Assembly (NCBI RefSeq): GCF_010894455.1
Contig: NZ_JAAIXY010000012.1
Coordinates: 124,001 to 188,000, forward strand
Direction of reading: 5' to 3'
DNA length: 64,000 nt
From: Myxococcus eversor
Lineage (GTDB): Bacteria; Myxococcota; Myxococcia; Myxococcales; Myxococcaceae
Part shown: in pieces, positions 41,984 to 50,911 of the stretch
How the letters are laid out: every line of letters begins with the position of its first letter
Numbering within the stretch: the first letter of the stretch is position 1
Program-made: the position numbers and the translations under genes
The notes under the pieces: model-generated
Databases searched by the model: none
The model's input: only the letters and a program-made list of their open reading frames with translations
What the model was told of the DNA's origin: nothing

Positions 41984-42703
41984 TCACATCAGCACCCCAC
42001 CGCCGTCCACGCAGAGGACGGTGCCGGTGAGGAAGGGGTTCGTCATCGCGAAGAGGGTGGCGGCGGCCAGGTCCTCCGTGCTCCCCACGCGGCGGGCGGG
42101 GGCCTTGCTGGCGTAGTCCGCGAAGAGTCGCTCGCGAGCCTCGGCGCCGAGTCGGTCCCAGAAGGAGCCGGAGTCCACCACGCCCGGAGAGATGGCGTTG
42201 AGCCGCACCGGCGCCAGCTCCACTGCCATGGCCTTGGTGAAGGCCTCCAGCCCGCCGTTGACGAGGCTGGTGATGGAGGTGCCGACGGCGGGCTTCCAGG
42301 CGCGGAAGCCGGAGAAGAAGGTGAAGGAGCCCTCCGGGGAGATGCGCGGCGCGGCATGCTTCACCAGGAAGAGGGGCGCCCAGAGCTTGGCGGCGAAGGC
42401 CCGCTCTATCGCCGCGGCGCCCAGCCCGGAGAGGGGCCCGACGGCGCCCTGGCTCACGGTGCTCACCAGGTGGTCGAAGGGGCCCACTGCTTCACAGAAG
42501 GCCGCCACCTCCGTTTCCACCGAGGCGTCCAGCACGCGCACCTCGCGGTGGCCCTTCATCAGCTTCGAGGTGGCCTCCAGCGTCTCCTGCTTGCGCCCCG
42601 CCAGCACCACGTGGGCGCCCGCCTCCGACGCGGCGATGGCCACACCCCGGCCAATGCCCGAGCCTGCCCCAACGACAATCACCTTCCTGCCTTCCAGTTG
42701 CAT
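41984..42703 (-). CDS. Short-chain dehydrogenase/reductase (SDR)
   Basis: 239 residues from the ATG at 42703 (GGAGG seven bases upstream). The NAD(P) motif is VVGAGSGIGRGVA (GxxxGIG). The usual catalytic YxxxK is not kept: in its place lies a TSLVNGGLEAFTKAMA stretch, with FFSGFRAW where the Ser is expected. It ends FLTGTVLCVDGGGVLM, the normal SDR C-terminus. Activity is therefore uncertain. It begins the SDR-lipocalin operon, downstream of two copies of a GTAACC-N9-GGTTAC operator. Confidence 0.88.
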   Translation of the reverse strand: MQLEGRKVIVVGAGSGIGRGVAIAASEAGAHVVLAGRKQETLEATSKLMKGHREVRVLDASVETEVAAFCEAVGPFDHLVSTVSQGAVGPLSGLGAAAIERAFAAKLWAPLFLVKHAAPRISPEGSFTFFSGFRAWKPAVGTSITSLVNGGLEAFTKAMAVELAPVRLNAISPGVVDSGSFWDRLGAEARERLFADYASKAPARRVGSTEDLAAATLFAMTNPFLTGTVLCVDGGGVLM

Positions 42704-42730
42704 GGGTGCGCCTCCGCGTCGGATGGAATC

Positions 42731-42755
42731 AAGTAACCTGTCTGAATGGTTACTT
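42731..42755. promoter_or_regulatory. Operator copy 1: AAGTAACC-N9-GGTTACTT
   Basis: A perfect 8-bp inverted repeat with 9-base spacer, 28 bases upstream of the SDR start. It shares half-sites and spacing with copy 2 at 42779-42799. Its position fits a repressor site over the SDR promoter. Confidence 0.75.
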
Positions 42756-42778
42756 GCGAAGCATATGCTCGAAGTCTC

Positions 42779-42799
42779 GTAACCTGTCAACGGGGTTAC
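42779..42799. promoter_or_regulatory. Operator copy 2: GTAACC-N9-GGTTAC
   Basis: The same half-sites and 9-base spacer as copy 1, with the first seven spacer-side bases also shared (GTAACCTGTC). The two copies are 46 bp apart. GTAACC/GGTTAC dyads upstream of SDR genes are usual targets of HxlR- or TetR-type repressors; no such gene is in the window. Confidence 0.75.
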
Positions 42800-42949
42800 T
42801 GGTTCTCGCGAGGGCCGGCACGGCGCCGCGAATGTCTTGCTCAGGACATCCCGACAGGACTCGAGGGCGTAAAGCCGATATTCAAGAAAATCGCGTACGT
42901 TGAGCGGCCCGCCGGAACTCCTTCTGGCCCTGACCGGAGAGCTCACGCG

Positions 42950-45145
42950 ATGCCTCGATTGGATTTTTTCCTCCGCAAGGCCGGGCTGGCCATGGCGCTC
43001 GTTTCGAGCGGCGCCGTGGCTCAGTCACCGCCTTCCGCCAAGGACTGGTGCGAGCACGTGCTCGCGGGCCCCGCCGGGACGAAGCCTGCGCCCGTGGCCT
43101 TCTCCGAGGCGCATGCCCAGGTCCGCTTCTTTGGAACGGGCCCCAGCTACTCGGAAGCGGACCAGGCGCTGGTGGTCGCGCTGGAAGGTCCCCGGGTGGA
43201 TTGGGATGAAGCCATCGTCACCTATGCGTCCGCGCAGGAACCCGCATGCGCGCTGGACGCCTCCGCGAATGGGTTGGGCCGGGCGCATGTGCTGTCCTTC
43301 GGACCCCTGGCCCATGTCCGCCCGGGCACCGGTGGGCTCTCGCTTCCAAGGGGTACCCAGGCGGTGGTCATCGACCTGCGTGGGCTGCCCGCGGCTCCTG
43401 GCCTGGAAGAGGCCCTGGCGCGGGCCCTGGGGGTGGCCAGCCGCGCTCCCGTCGAGCGCGGGTCGCACCGCGTGCGTGTCCATCAAGGGCTGTCCGATGA
43501 GGCGCGCCCCTCCCGCCTCTACACGAACAGCGTCGAGCCGCGGAGTCTGGCGCCCCATGGCCCACTGGGAGACAGGGACCTGCCGGTGGTGTTGCTCACC
43601 GGGCCGCGACTGGCGCCCGCCGCGGCACGCTTCGCGGTGGAGCTGCGGATGGCGCGGCGAGCATGGCTCGTGGGAGCGCCGCTCACCACGGCGGTGGCGG
43701 AGAGCCGGTGGATGCCCGTGGGCGCGCGGGGCGTGGTGGTTCGCACGGCGTTGCTGGAGGATGCGGAGGGAATTCTGCCCGACGTCATTCCCGCTGACCT
43801 GGCCCTCTCATTGCCGAGGCCCGTGGGGACATCGGGCCTCACGGGCATGGAGCATGTCCTCCAGCAGCTCGTGTCGACGCGCGTCCCGCCTCCCGTGCGC
43901 CGGGACACGCCAGGGACGCGGCCCGGACTGACGGTCCGCACGCCGTCGCTGGAGCCGGTGCCACCCAGCGTGGCCTCCAACGGCGTGGCACGCGCGGCCC
44001 TCGTCATCGCCCATGGAGCCACCCGGTGGTTCTTCCCGTACTTCCCCGTCGTGGGAGACGGCATCGACGAGCGATTGATGGAGACCCTGGCCCAGGTGGA
44101 CGCGCGGCCCGTGACTCAACGCATGGAGTTGTCGAGGCTGATGCAACGCTTCAGCGAGGTGCTTCGGGACGGTCACGCCTTCGTGCAACTCGTCGGCGTG
44201 GCACCCGCGGGGTATTTCCCCGTGATGCTGGACCAGGTGGACGGCAAGCCCGTGGTCAATCGCTCGGCGCTCCCGGAGGTTCAAAAGGGCGACGTGCTGG
44301 TGAGCGTGGGAGGGCGGTCCATGACGGACTGGCTCGCGGACGAGCTTCCGCGGACCTCCGGCTCCACTCCGGAGAGTCAGCTCAACTTCGCCTTCTGGCG
44401 GCTCCAGGACTTGAAGGGTCCCACGGTATTTGGCCTTCGAGGAGTGGATGGGCACCTCCGCTCGGTGGAGGTCCAACCCCAGCCGTACGAGGCGCTCGCG
44501 GAGGTCCTGGGCTCCCGCTCGCGCCGTGCCGCGGGAAGCCTCGTGGACCTGGGAGCTCCGTCGCTGCACTACATCAACCTGGGGGAGGAGGTGTTGTATG
44601 ACATCCGAGACTACGTGGAGGCACTTCATCAGGCCAGACATGCCAGCGGTCTCGTCCTGGACATGCGCGGGTATCCCAGCGTCAACCCATACGACGTGGT
44701 GCAGCACCTGATTCCACATCCGTACCTCACGCCGTACCTCCGCATCCCCCGATGGTCGGGGCCCGACCACCTCGACTGGGAGGAGCTCGTCTATGAAGAG
44801 CAGCCGGTGCTCGAGCCTTCTTTCTCGGGGCCCATGGTGCTGCTGGTGGGGCCGGAGACGGCCTCGGCGGCGGAGCACCTCTCCATGATGTTGACGGGAG
44901 CGGACCGCGTGACGGTCATCGGCCGGCGCAGCGCCGCCGTCAATGGAAACGTCACCCGAGTGAGGGTGCCCGGAATGCTCTATCTGACCTTCACCGGCAT
45001 GGAGGTGCTCTTTCAAGATCGCGGACGATTCCATGGCGTCGGCATCGTCCCGGATATCGAAGTGGCGCCGGAGGCCTCTGACTTCGCCACGGGGAGGGAC
45101 CCGGAGCTGCTTCGCGCCATCCAGTTTCTGCAGTCAGGGCAATGA
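42950..45145 (+). CDS. S41-family (C-terminal processing-like) peptidase, secreted
   Basis: 731 residues from the ATG at 42950 (GGAGAG nine bases upstream). A signal peptide (about 1-25) is followed by a ~330-residue N-terminal part with little family likeness, a linker, and the S41 part. The latter has a PDZ-like region (LPEVQKGDVLVSVGGRSM), then ASGLVLDMRGYPSVNPYD and VLLVGPETASAAEHLSMML with the nucleophile Ser near 639. It ends GVGIVPDIEVAPE. S41 enzymes cut C-terminal peptides or misfolded proteins. The large N-terminal half sets it apart. Confidence 0.85.
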   Translation: MPRLDFFLRKAGLAMALVSSGAVAQSPPSAKDWCEHVLAGPAGTKPAPVAFSEAHAQVRFFGTGPSYSEADQALVVALEGPRVDWDEAIVTYASAQEPACALDASANGLGRAHVLSFGPLAHVRPGTGGLSLPRGTQAVVIDLRGLPAAPGLEEALARALGVASRAPVERGSHRVRVHQGLSDEARPSRLYTNSVEPRSLAPHGPLGDRDLPVVLLTGPRLAPAAARFAVELRMARRAWLVGAPLTTAVAESRWMPVGARGVVVRTALLEDAEGILPDVIPADLALSLPRPVGTSGLTGMEHVLQQLVSTRVPPPVRRDTPGTRPGLTVRTPSLEPVPPSVASNGVARAALVIAHGATRWFFPYFPVVGDGIDERLMETLAQVDARPVTQRMELSRLMQRFSEVLRDGHAFVQLVGVAPAGYFPVMLDQVDGKPVVNRSALPEVQKGDVLVSVGGRSMTDWLADELPRTSGSTPESQLNFAFWRLQDLKGPTVFGLRGVDGHLRSVEVQPQPYEALAEVLGSRSRRAAGSLVDLGAPSLHYINLGEEVLYDIRDYVEALHQARHASGLVLDMRGYPSVNPYDVVQHLIPHPYLTPYLRIPRWSGPDHLDWEELVYEEQPVLEPSFSGPMVLLVGPETASAAEHLSMMLTGADRVTVIGRRSAAVNGNVTRVRVPGMLYLTFTGMEVLFQDRGRFHGVGIVPDIEVAPEASDFATGRDPELLRAIQFLQSGQ

Positions 45146-45324
45146 CCTCATCTCGCGTGAGGGCCCCACCTCGGGGGTTGTGCGTCCTGGTGGAACGCCC
45201 CCGCTCACGTGCCGCGTCCCACTCGCACGCGGCCGTGAGGCGCGCCTGTGCATCATCTGACGGGAGGCCGCGTGGTGCCCCCCTTGCAGTGGGTAGGGAG
45301 TCCCTCTCGCGAAAGTCCTGCTGG

Positions 45325-45414
45325 ATGAGCCTCCTGAGACACCTCTTCGACAGCGCGCTGTATTCCCTCGCACTCACGGGCCTCGCGCTGCTGTTGCTGA
45401 GCAACACGGGCTGA
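45325..45414 (+). CDS. Possible 29-residue single-helix membrane peptide
   Basis: From ATG 45325: MSLLRHLFDSALYSLALTGL and a Leu-rich end. It would be one hydrophobic helix with a short basic head, the form of many small membrane peptides. There is no clear ribosome site and the frame extends upstream, so a chance frame is quite possible. Confidence 0.2.
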   Translation: MSLLRHLFDSALYSLALTGLALLLLSNTG

Positions 45415-45477
45415 AGTGAGGCGAGGACAGGGAAGGGAACGGCGAGAATGAACGGGGGCACCGCTCATGGCGACGGG

Positions 45478-45514
45478 GATGCGCGCCTCCCGTGTGGCTT
45501 GGAAGGCGCGCATC
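45478..45514. terminator. Bidirectional hairpin between convergent genes
   Basis: GATGCGCGCCT (45478-45488) and AGGCGCGCATC (45504-45514) pair perfectly over 11 bp. It lies 16 bases past the stop of the minus-strand lipoprotein gene (45530) and after the plus-strand peptidase. Confidence 0.65.
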
Positions 45515-45529
45515 AGGGACTCCGTGGAT

Positions 45530-47956
45530 TCAGTACACCACCACCGAGGCGTAGACACTGGTGCCGTTCGTGAGAGCCACCAGGGCACCGCCGTTCGACG
45601 GGAGCGCCGCGACCGCTGGCGCGGCACCCGCCCCCACCGTCCTGGCATCCGTGGCCAGAATCAGGGTGGCTCCCACGAGCATCCGGTCCAACTGGATGTC
45701 GCCCGTCGCCCGCTGGGAGGCGATGTAGCCGTTGCCGAGCGCGTCCGCGTCAATCGTCCGGAAGGAACCGGCACCGATGTCCGTGGGGAGGCCCGGCACC
45801 TGGGTGCTCGTCCCCGGCGCGGACATGGGGATGACGTCCACGTTGTTGTCCCCGTTGGTGCCCGTGGCGTAGATGAAGCCGTTGGAGCCCGTCCAGTCCG
45901 AGAAGAAAGCCTGCCCCGGTGGGGAGCTCAGCGGGCCGAAGCTGGTCCCCTGGTCGCTGCTGCGGCGGATGCGGAAGGCGGGGGAGTCACTCACCGAGAA
46001 GACATCTCCGCTGATCTTGTCCACGAGGACGTCGAAGAAGGCATTGGCCTGGTCCACGTCTGTCGCGATGAAGTCGTTCGCGCCTCGCGCGAAGTTCCGG
46101 AGCACGCGCACCCCTACGCTGCCTCGCGAGACGGAGATGTAGAGGGCGTCGCCCCTGGAGTCCAGACTGACGGTGGCGTTGGCCGCCGCGCCGAGGGTTC
46201 GCGGCGCCTCCCAGCTCGCTCCCGCGTCGACGGTCCGGGTGAACAGCACCACGCCCGGGCTCGCCGTCGCCGCGACGTAGGCGACCCCCGTGGGGCCGCC
46301 TTCAATCGCGACCTCCGCCGCGTTGGTGATGCCCAGGGGAGTGGGCCCCACCCAGGTGAGGCCACGGTCCACGCTCACGCTGACATGGACCGCGCCACCG
46401 CACCTCATCACGACGTAGAAGCGCCCCAGTGCATCCACCGCCGCCTTGCGCCCCGTGTTCGTGTTGGCCGTGGTGCAGTTCAGCGTCCCGCTGATGAGCG
46501 TGGGGGGCACATTCGAGAAGGCATCCAGTTGGCACGTGGCATCGCAGCCATCTCCGGGCGTCGTGTTGCCATCGTCGCACTGCTCTCCCGTGAGGCTGTC
46601 AACCAGGCCGTCGCCGCACACCTCCACGCCCTGGCAGTCCGCTCGGCAGCCGTCCCCCGCGACGCGGTTGCCGTCGTCACACACCTCACCCGAGTCGACG
46701 GAGCCGTCGCCACAGACAGGCGGCCCCCTGACGGTGAGGGTGATGGTGGCGGTATTGGAGGTCAGCGAGCCGTCGCTGGCCGTGAAGGTGAACGAGTCCG
46801 CCCCCTGGAAGTCCACGTCCGGCGTGTAGAGCAACTGCGCGCCCGTCCCGGACAGGGTTCCGTGAGCGGGAGGCGCTGTCACGGTGTACGTGAGCGCGTC
46901 CCCGTCGACGTCGGTGGCCGTCAATGTGACCGGCGTCGACGTGTTGTAGCTCACCGTCACCGAGGCGGAGGCAGCGACGGGCGCGTCATTGACGGGTGTC
47001 ACCGTGACGGAGATGGTGGCCGTTGCCTGCTTCTCTCCGTCGGAGACAGTGACTTGGAAGGAGTCCGCTCCGGCGAAGTTCGCATCCGGGGTGTACGTCA
47101 CCGAGGCCCCCGTGCCCGTGAGCGTGCCGTGGCTCGGCGTGGTGTAGGAGAAGACAAGCGCGTCGCCATCCGGGTCCGTCACGGGGATGGTGATGCCCAC
47201 CGAGGTGTCCTCGGGGGTGGTCGCGTGGACGTCCTCGACCGTGGGCGCTGAATTGTTGTCGCAGACGCTCGGCTGTCCCGTGCAGGTGTAGCCCGGCTCC
47301 ACTTCGCAGACGCTGTTGCAGCCGTCTCCAGAGAGCTGATTGCCATCGTCACAGATTTCGAATCCGCCCAGCACCCCGTCACCACAGATGGGCCGCAGCG
47401 ACGTCTCCACCGCGTCCACCAGGTAGAGCGCGAGCACCGCGCCCCTCAGGCGCACGTAGCGATAGGGCTTGTTCCCCGGGTACGTCGCCACCGCCACATG
47501 TGTCCCCAGGCCCAGCTCCACCAGGTGCAACGGGCTGGAGGCAATGAGCGTCCCATCCGCCTTCAGGAAGTCCACCTGGGCCACCAGCGCCAATGACAGG
47601 CCCTGGTAGTAGACGCGCAGGTCGCCGTTGCCTTCCTCTCCCTGGCCCAGGTCCAGCACCAGCGCGGAGTTGAGCAAGCCCAGCAGTGTCGCGGCGTGCC
47701 CGTCCGGAGCGCCCAGCGCCGCGCTCGCGTTGAGCACCGTCGCCGTGGTGCCCGGCGCCACCGCGTCCGCATACGGGTCCCACGTCAGCGAGGCTTCCAG
47801 ACGTTCACGCGTCGACGCCCTGTTGTCCTCTTGCGACACCCCATCCTCTGGAGGACGGACCTTCTCCTCCAGGGGCTCCACGCCACACGCCCCCAGCGAC
47901 AAGGCCAGCATCACGCCCAGCCCCCACGACCACGGCACACCAGGACGGCTTTGCAT
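45530..47956 (-). CDS. Large surface lipoprotein with DUF4215, cadherin-like and BNR-like domains
   Basis: 808 residues from the ATG at 47956 (GGGGAG seven bases upstream). Lipobox LSLGAC gives lipidated C24. Domain order: an N-terminal jelly-roll-like part (about 50-185); a DUF4215 Cys repeat (191-232, CGDGVLGGFEICDDGNQ); two tandem cadherin-like/Big_9 units (237-322 and 324-410, each with DPDGDAL or DVDGDAL and GADSF); two more DUF4215 units (415-441, 447-476); and a ~330-residue sialidase-like beta-propeller (BNR-like, SVSVDRGLTWVGP). Such proteins are typical of the myxobacterial surface and may bind cells, matrix or prey. Confidence 0.88.
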   Translation of the reverse strand: MQSRPGVPWSWGLGVMLALSLGACGVEPLEEKVRPPEDGVSQEDNRASTRERLEASLTWDPYADAVAPGTTATVLNASAALGAPDGHAATLLGLLNSALVLDLGQGEEGNGDLRVYYQGLSLALVAQVDFLKADGTLIASSPLHLVELGLGTHVAVATYPGNKPYRYVRLRGAVLALYLVDAVETSLRPICGDGVLGGFEICDDGNQLSGDGCNSVCEVEPGYTCTGQPSVCDNNSAPTVEDVHATTPEDTSVGITIPVTDPDGDALVFSYTTPSHGTLTGTGASVTYTPDANFAGADSFQVTVSDGEKQATATISVTVTPVNDAPVAASASVTVSYNTSTPVTLTATDVDGDALTYTVTAPPAHGTLSGTGAQLLYTPDVDFQGADSFTFTASDGSLTSNTATITLTVRGPPVCGDGSVDSGEVCDDGNRVAGDGCRADCQGVEVCGDGLVDSLTGEQCDDGNTTPGDGCDATCQLDAFSNVPPTLISGTLNCTTANTNTGRKAAVDALGRFYVVMRCGGAVHVSVSVDRGLTWVGPTPLGITNAAEVAIEGGPTGVAYVAATASPGVVLFTRTVDAGASWEAPRTLGAAANATVSLDSRGDALYISVSRGSVGVRVLRNFARGANDFIATDVDQANAFFDVLVDKISGDVFSVSDSPAFRIRRSSDQGTSFGPLSSPPGQAFFSDWTGSNGFIYATGTNGDNNVDVIPMSAPGTSTQVPGLPTDIGAGSFRTIDADALGNGYIASQRATGDIQLDRMLVGATLILATDARTVGAGAAPAVAALPSNGGALVALTNGTSVYASVVVY

Positions 47957-48229
47957 CGAGTGTCTCCCCCCCGTAGAGCAGGACGAAGTCCGGAATGGAC
48001 CGTCCGCCTCGTGGAATGAACGACACCTCTTCTTGCTCGCGACGATTCGGCGCGCAACATGTGGATGGCCAACGTTCGCCGGCCACCAGCCAACAAGCCC
48101 TCGAGTCTCATGGACGAATCGGCTGAACGAGGTGCTCCGCGCGGCCCGGAAGTTCGCGGCCGCGCGGCCACTCACCAAGACACTTCAGTCATTTCCATGG
48201 CTGGGGCGATGGCATCACGCACGGACTGC

Positions 48230-49009
48230 TCAGTTGCAGCCCTGGCTGGTCAGGAAGTCCACGCCACGGGTCCGGGTGGCCGTGCCGCTCGAGCCGCCGC
48301 CGTCCGTGTTCGAGAAGGACAGGGACACGCTGGCGCCCGAGGACTGGTTGCGGAGCTCCATCGTCATGTTGTTGGGGATGAGCGCGGTGGAGTTCGGATA
48401 GTTCGCGCCGATGGTGTAGCGCAGCCGGTTGCTCGGCAGACTCCCGCACCTGGCCATCTTGTTCTCGAGCTGCACCCAGTTGCCCCGGTTGAAGTTGGCA
48501 TCCTGCGGCACCAGGTTCGCCCGTCCGCCCCAACCCCCGAGCTGCGAGCCGATGAGGTGGCCCCCGTCATAGTCGTTGCTGGAGTTCTCCGCGTCGCCCC
48601 ATTGACCGACGCTCGTCTGGCAGGCGTCGACGCGCGCCGCGGCGGCGATGGGCGGCAGGTTCTTGTATGCCCGGCTCGGTCGGCCCGCGGTGTCGATGAA
48701 GTAGTACTCGCCATCGAAGTTGTGCCAGACGTTCCGGTCGCTCGACGGGAAGTACTTCGGGCAGTCGCGGATGGCGGCCTCGGAGACTTCCCCATGGATG
48801 CGGTAGCCGACGCCGTACTGCCCCAGTGCCTCCTGGATCTCCGCCTCCGTGTGGCTGTCGAAGAACTCCATCAGTCCGTTCGGGCCACCGAAGTCCTGCT
48901 CGAGTTGACGCGCGACGCCATCGCCGCCCAGGTCCATCTCCGGGGCGCCGCAACCGCCGAGCCACAAGACACACACCGCCGCAACGGAAAGCTTGTTCAG
49001 GGCACGCAT
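48230..49009 (-). CDS. Lipoprotein DNA/RNA non-specific endonuclease (NUC1 type)
   Basis: 259 residues from the ATG at 49009. Lipobox LGGC at C20. The mature protein has the beta-beta-alpha-metal nuclease centre: YDGGHLIGSQLGG with the general-base H151, ANLVPQDANFNRGNW with the metal Asn, and E182 in QLENKMARC. The N-terminal half (about 25-140) is less familiar. Free enzymes of this type degrade extracellular nucleic acids; a lipid anchor could also mark a kin-exchanged toxin. No immunity gene is beside it, which argues against that. Confidence 0.82.
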   Translation of the reverse strand: MRALNKLSVAAVCVLWLGGCGAPEMDLGGDGVARQLEQDFGGPNGLMEFFDSHTEAEIQEALGQYGVGYRIHGEVSEAAIRDCPKYFPSSDRNVWHNFDGEYYFIDTAGRPSRAYKNLPPIAAAARVDACQTSVGQWGDAENSSNDYDGGHLIGSQLGGWGGRANLVPQDANFNRGNWVQLENKMARCGSLPSNRLRYTIGANYPNSTALIPNNMTMELRNQSSGASVSLSFSNTDGGGSSGTATRTRGVDFLTSQGCN

Positions 49010-49178
49010 TCTCTTGGGTCCTTCCAGAGTCGGGTTCTCGACCTTCGCTGGCTTGTTTACCAAGAAAGAGAGAATCCGAATGCGTGAATTTCTCGCGAAC
49101 TGTGACCGGCGGCGGCGGATGCCGTCGTCGCACTTGGGTCCGTTCGGCGAGGTGGGGTAGTCAGCCGCCGAGCGCCCC

Positions 49179-50063
49179 ATGAAAAACCCCATTGTCGCAA
49201 CACGAGAGTTCGTCCGAGGTGCAGCACGGTTTCATGACCTCGTCTACATCATCAGCAAGGGCAAGACGCTGCTCAAGGACGAGATAGCCCATACCAGTGT
49301 GGTGAGCGTCGACGGAGGGGATTGGGCCGACGGCGTGGACACGACCTGGAACTCGACGGCCATCGCGGTGGCGCGGCAGCCCTCGGAGAAGATGGTTGTG
49401 ATTGGCGAGGATGGGGAGGTCGTCACCTACGTCGGTGGGAAGAGCAAGAAGGAGGCGCTGAAGCCCGCGCCGGTGATGATTCGCAACGCGCGTGAAATCG
49501 CCGGGTGGGTCTATGCCTGTGGGATGAAACGGCAGGTCTACAAGCGCGTCGGTGATGCGAAATGGGTGGCGATGAATGCGCCGCTCGCGGCGGCCACGGA
49601 GAGGGCCGGCTTCGAGGCCATTGACGGCTTCTCCGAGACCGACCTCTACGCCGCGGGCTGGGGCGGCGAGGTGTGGCGCTACGACGGGAAGAACTGGTCG
49701 CCCTGCGAGAGCCCCACGAGCGTCATCCTCGGTGCCGTCTGCTGCGCGCCGGATGGCACCGTCTATGTGGCGGGGCAGCAGGGCGTGTTGCTCAAGGGGC
49801 GCGGAACCTCCTTCGCGGCGATTGCCTGGGCGGAGGACGTGACGAGCGACTTGTGGGACCTGTGCTGGTTCCGCGGCAAGCTCTACGTCGCCACCCTGTC
49901 CGCGCTGTACACGCTGGAAGGCAACAAGCTCGTCGAGGTCGACTTCGGCGAGGCGGGAGTGCCCACATGCTACGGGCTGGCGACAGCGGAAGAGGTCTTG
50001 TGGTCCATTGGCCGCGACGACGTGGCCTCGTTCGACGGCACCGCGTGGAGGCGCTACGAGTGA
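49179..50063 (+). CDS. Hypothetical beta-propeller-like protein
   Basis: 294 residues with no signal peptide. Repeats of about 45 residues include AIDGFSETDLYAAGWGGEVW, GAVCCAPDGTVYVAGQQGVL, LCWFRGKLYVATLSALYTLE and GRDDVASFDGTAW, each with two or three strands; the end is FDGTAWRRYE. This is a Kelch/BNR-like cytoplasmic propeller. Similar intracellular proteins are encoded in many myxobacteria near nuclease genes, but no role is known. It is divergent from the nuclease gene with 169 bases between. Confidence 0.72.
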   Translation: MKNPIVATREFVRGAARFHDLVYIISKGKTLLKDEIAHTSVVSVDGGDWADGVDTTWNSTAIAVARQPSEKMVVIGEDGEVVTYVGGKSKKEALKPAPVMIRNAREIAGWVYACGMKRQVYKRVGDAKWVAMNAPLAAATERAGFEAIDGFSETDLYAAGWGGEVWRYDGKNWSPCESPTSVILGAVCCAPDGTVYVAGQQGVLLKGRGTSFAAIAWAEDVTSDLWDLCWFRGKLYVATLSALYTLEGNKLVEVDFGEAGVPTCYGLATAEEVLWSIGRDDVASFDGTAWRRYE

Positions 50064-50112
50064 TGATGTGCCGGCGGCGGATTCAGGTCCGCTGAGGAAG
50101 GGCAACCCCCGA

Positions 50113-50135
50113 GGGGCCGGCGAACTCCCGGCCCC
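50113..50135. terminator. Bidirectional hairpin between convergent genes
   Basis: GGGGCCGG (50113-50120) and CCGGCCCC (50128-50135) pair perfectly with a 7-base loop between the plus-strand gene ending at 50063 and the minus-strand gene ending at 50150. Confidence 0.6.
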
Positions 50136-50149
50136 CCGGAGTCAGCGCG

Positions 50150-50911
50150 CTACCAGATGCAGGAAGGGATGCCGGGGTACAGCGAGAACGAGGAGAGCGC
50201 GCCATCCGGCACGACGCCATCCGCGGTGACTCCGGTCGCCACGCCCTTGACCATGGGGGTCGTGCTGGAGTGGTAGCCCATGTAATACACGGTGCTGCTC
50301 GAACGCTCGCGCAGGAGCGTTCCGCAATACACCTCATTGGTATATTGACCCGCCGTTCCCAGGGGAACGACCTTCACGGCGCCCGCGCCACCGAAGTAGG
50401 CGAGGTCCGCGGGGTCGGTGACGGGGAACTTGGCGCCCGCGACGAAGAGATAGACGTCGCTCGACGTGCGGTCCTTGATCAGCGCGCTGTAGGTGGGGTT
50501 GTTGAAGACGTCTCGCGACCCGTTCGGGACGACGTTGACGCTCGTGGTGTCATCCCAGAAGCCCAGCTCCGTGGGGTTCGGAACCCACCAGGCCCTCGCG
50601 CCCACCACGACGTAGATGGCTGACTCGCTGAGTTCGAGCAGCAGCGTGCCGTCCTGGGGAAACACCTCATAGGAGTTGATGGTGGCCTGGGGCTGCGACG
50701 CCGTGGGGGCGAAGGCGTAGTTGCTCCACTCCGCGGGGGGGATGAAGAACCTCGCGCCACCCGCCACCACGTAGCGGTTCGTGGTGTCGGTGGCGTGGAT
50801 GACATAGCCGTCGGCGTAGGGCGCATACCCCGCGAGCGCCTGGACACCGAAGAGGCTCAAACCCAGGGCGAGCCAGCGAGGAAGGAACGCAAGGAACGAG
50901 ACAACGCGCAC
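50150..50911 (-). CDS. Secreted protein with four ~45-residue beta repeats
   Basis: 253 residues from a GTG with GGAG seven bases upstream. A signal peptide (about 1-28, ending LAG) is followed by four related units: GYVIHATDTTNRYVVAGGAR, ELSESAIYVVVGARAWWVPN, LIKDRTSSDVYLFVAGAKFP and LLRERSSSTVYYMGYHSSTT. Each has one YxxVxGAxxxxxP core. A single propeller or stacked-beta unit is likely. These repeats resemble the domains that flank glycan-binding or phospholipase regions in actinobacterial and myxobacterial secreted proteins. Function unknown. Confidence 0.75.
   Translation of the reverse strand: MRVVSFLAFLPRWLALGLSLFGVQALAGYAPYADGYVIHATDTTNRYVVAGGARFFIPPAEWSNYAFAPTASQPQATINSYEVFPQDGTLLLELSESAIYVVVGARAWWVPNPTELGFWDDTTSVNVVPNGSRDVFNNPTYSALIKDRTSSDVYLFVAGAKFPVTDPADLAYFGGAGAVKVVPLGTAGQYTNEVYCGTLLRERSSSTVYYMGYHSSTTPMVKGVATGVTADGVVPDGALSSFSLYPGIPSCIW

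Larger units (their letters stand above)
45146..45529. other. Intergenic stretch with possible tiny membrane peptide and terminator
   Basis: 384 bases between the S41 peptidase and the convergent lipoprotein gene. It contains a 29-codon hydrophobic frame (45325-45414) and a hairpin (45478-45514). Nothing else is supported. Confidence 0.5.

Noticed and set aside
48178..48229. Short frames upstream of the large lipoprotein and after the nuclease gene
   Set aside because: Arg/Ala-rich frames without ribosome sites; treated as intergenic.
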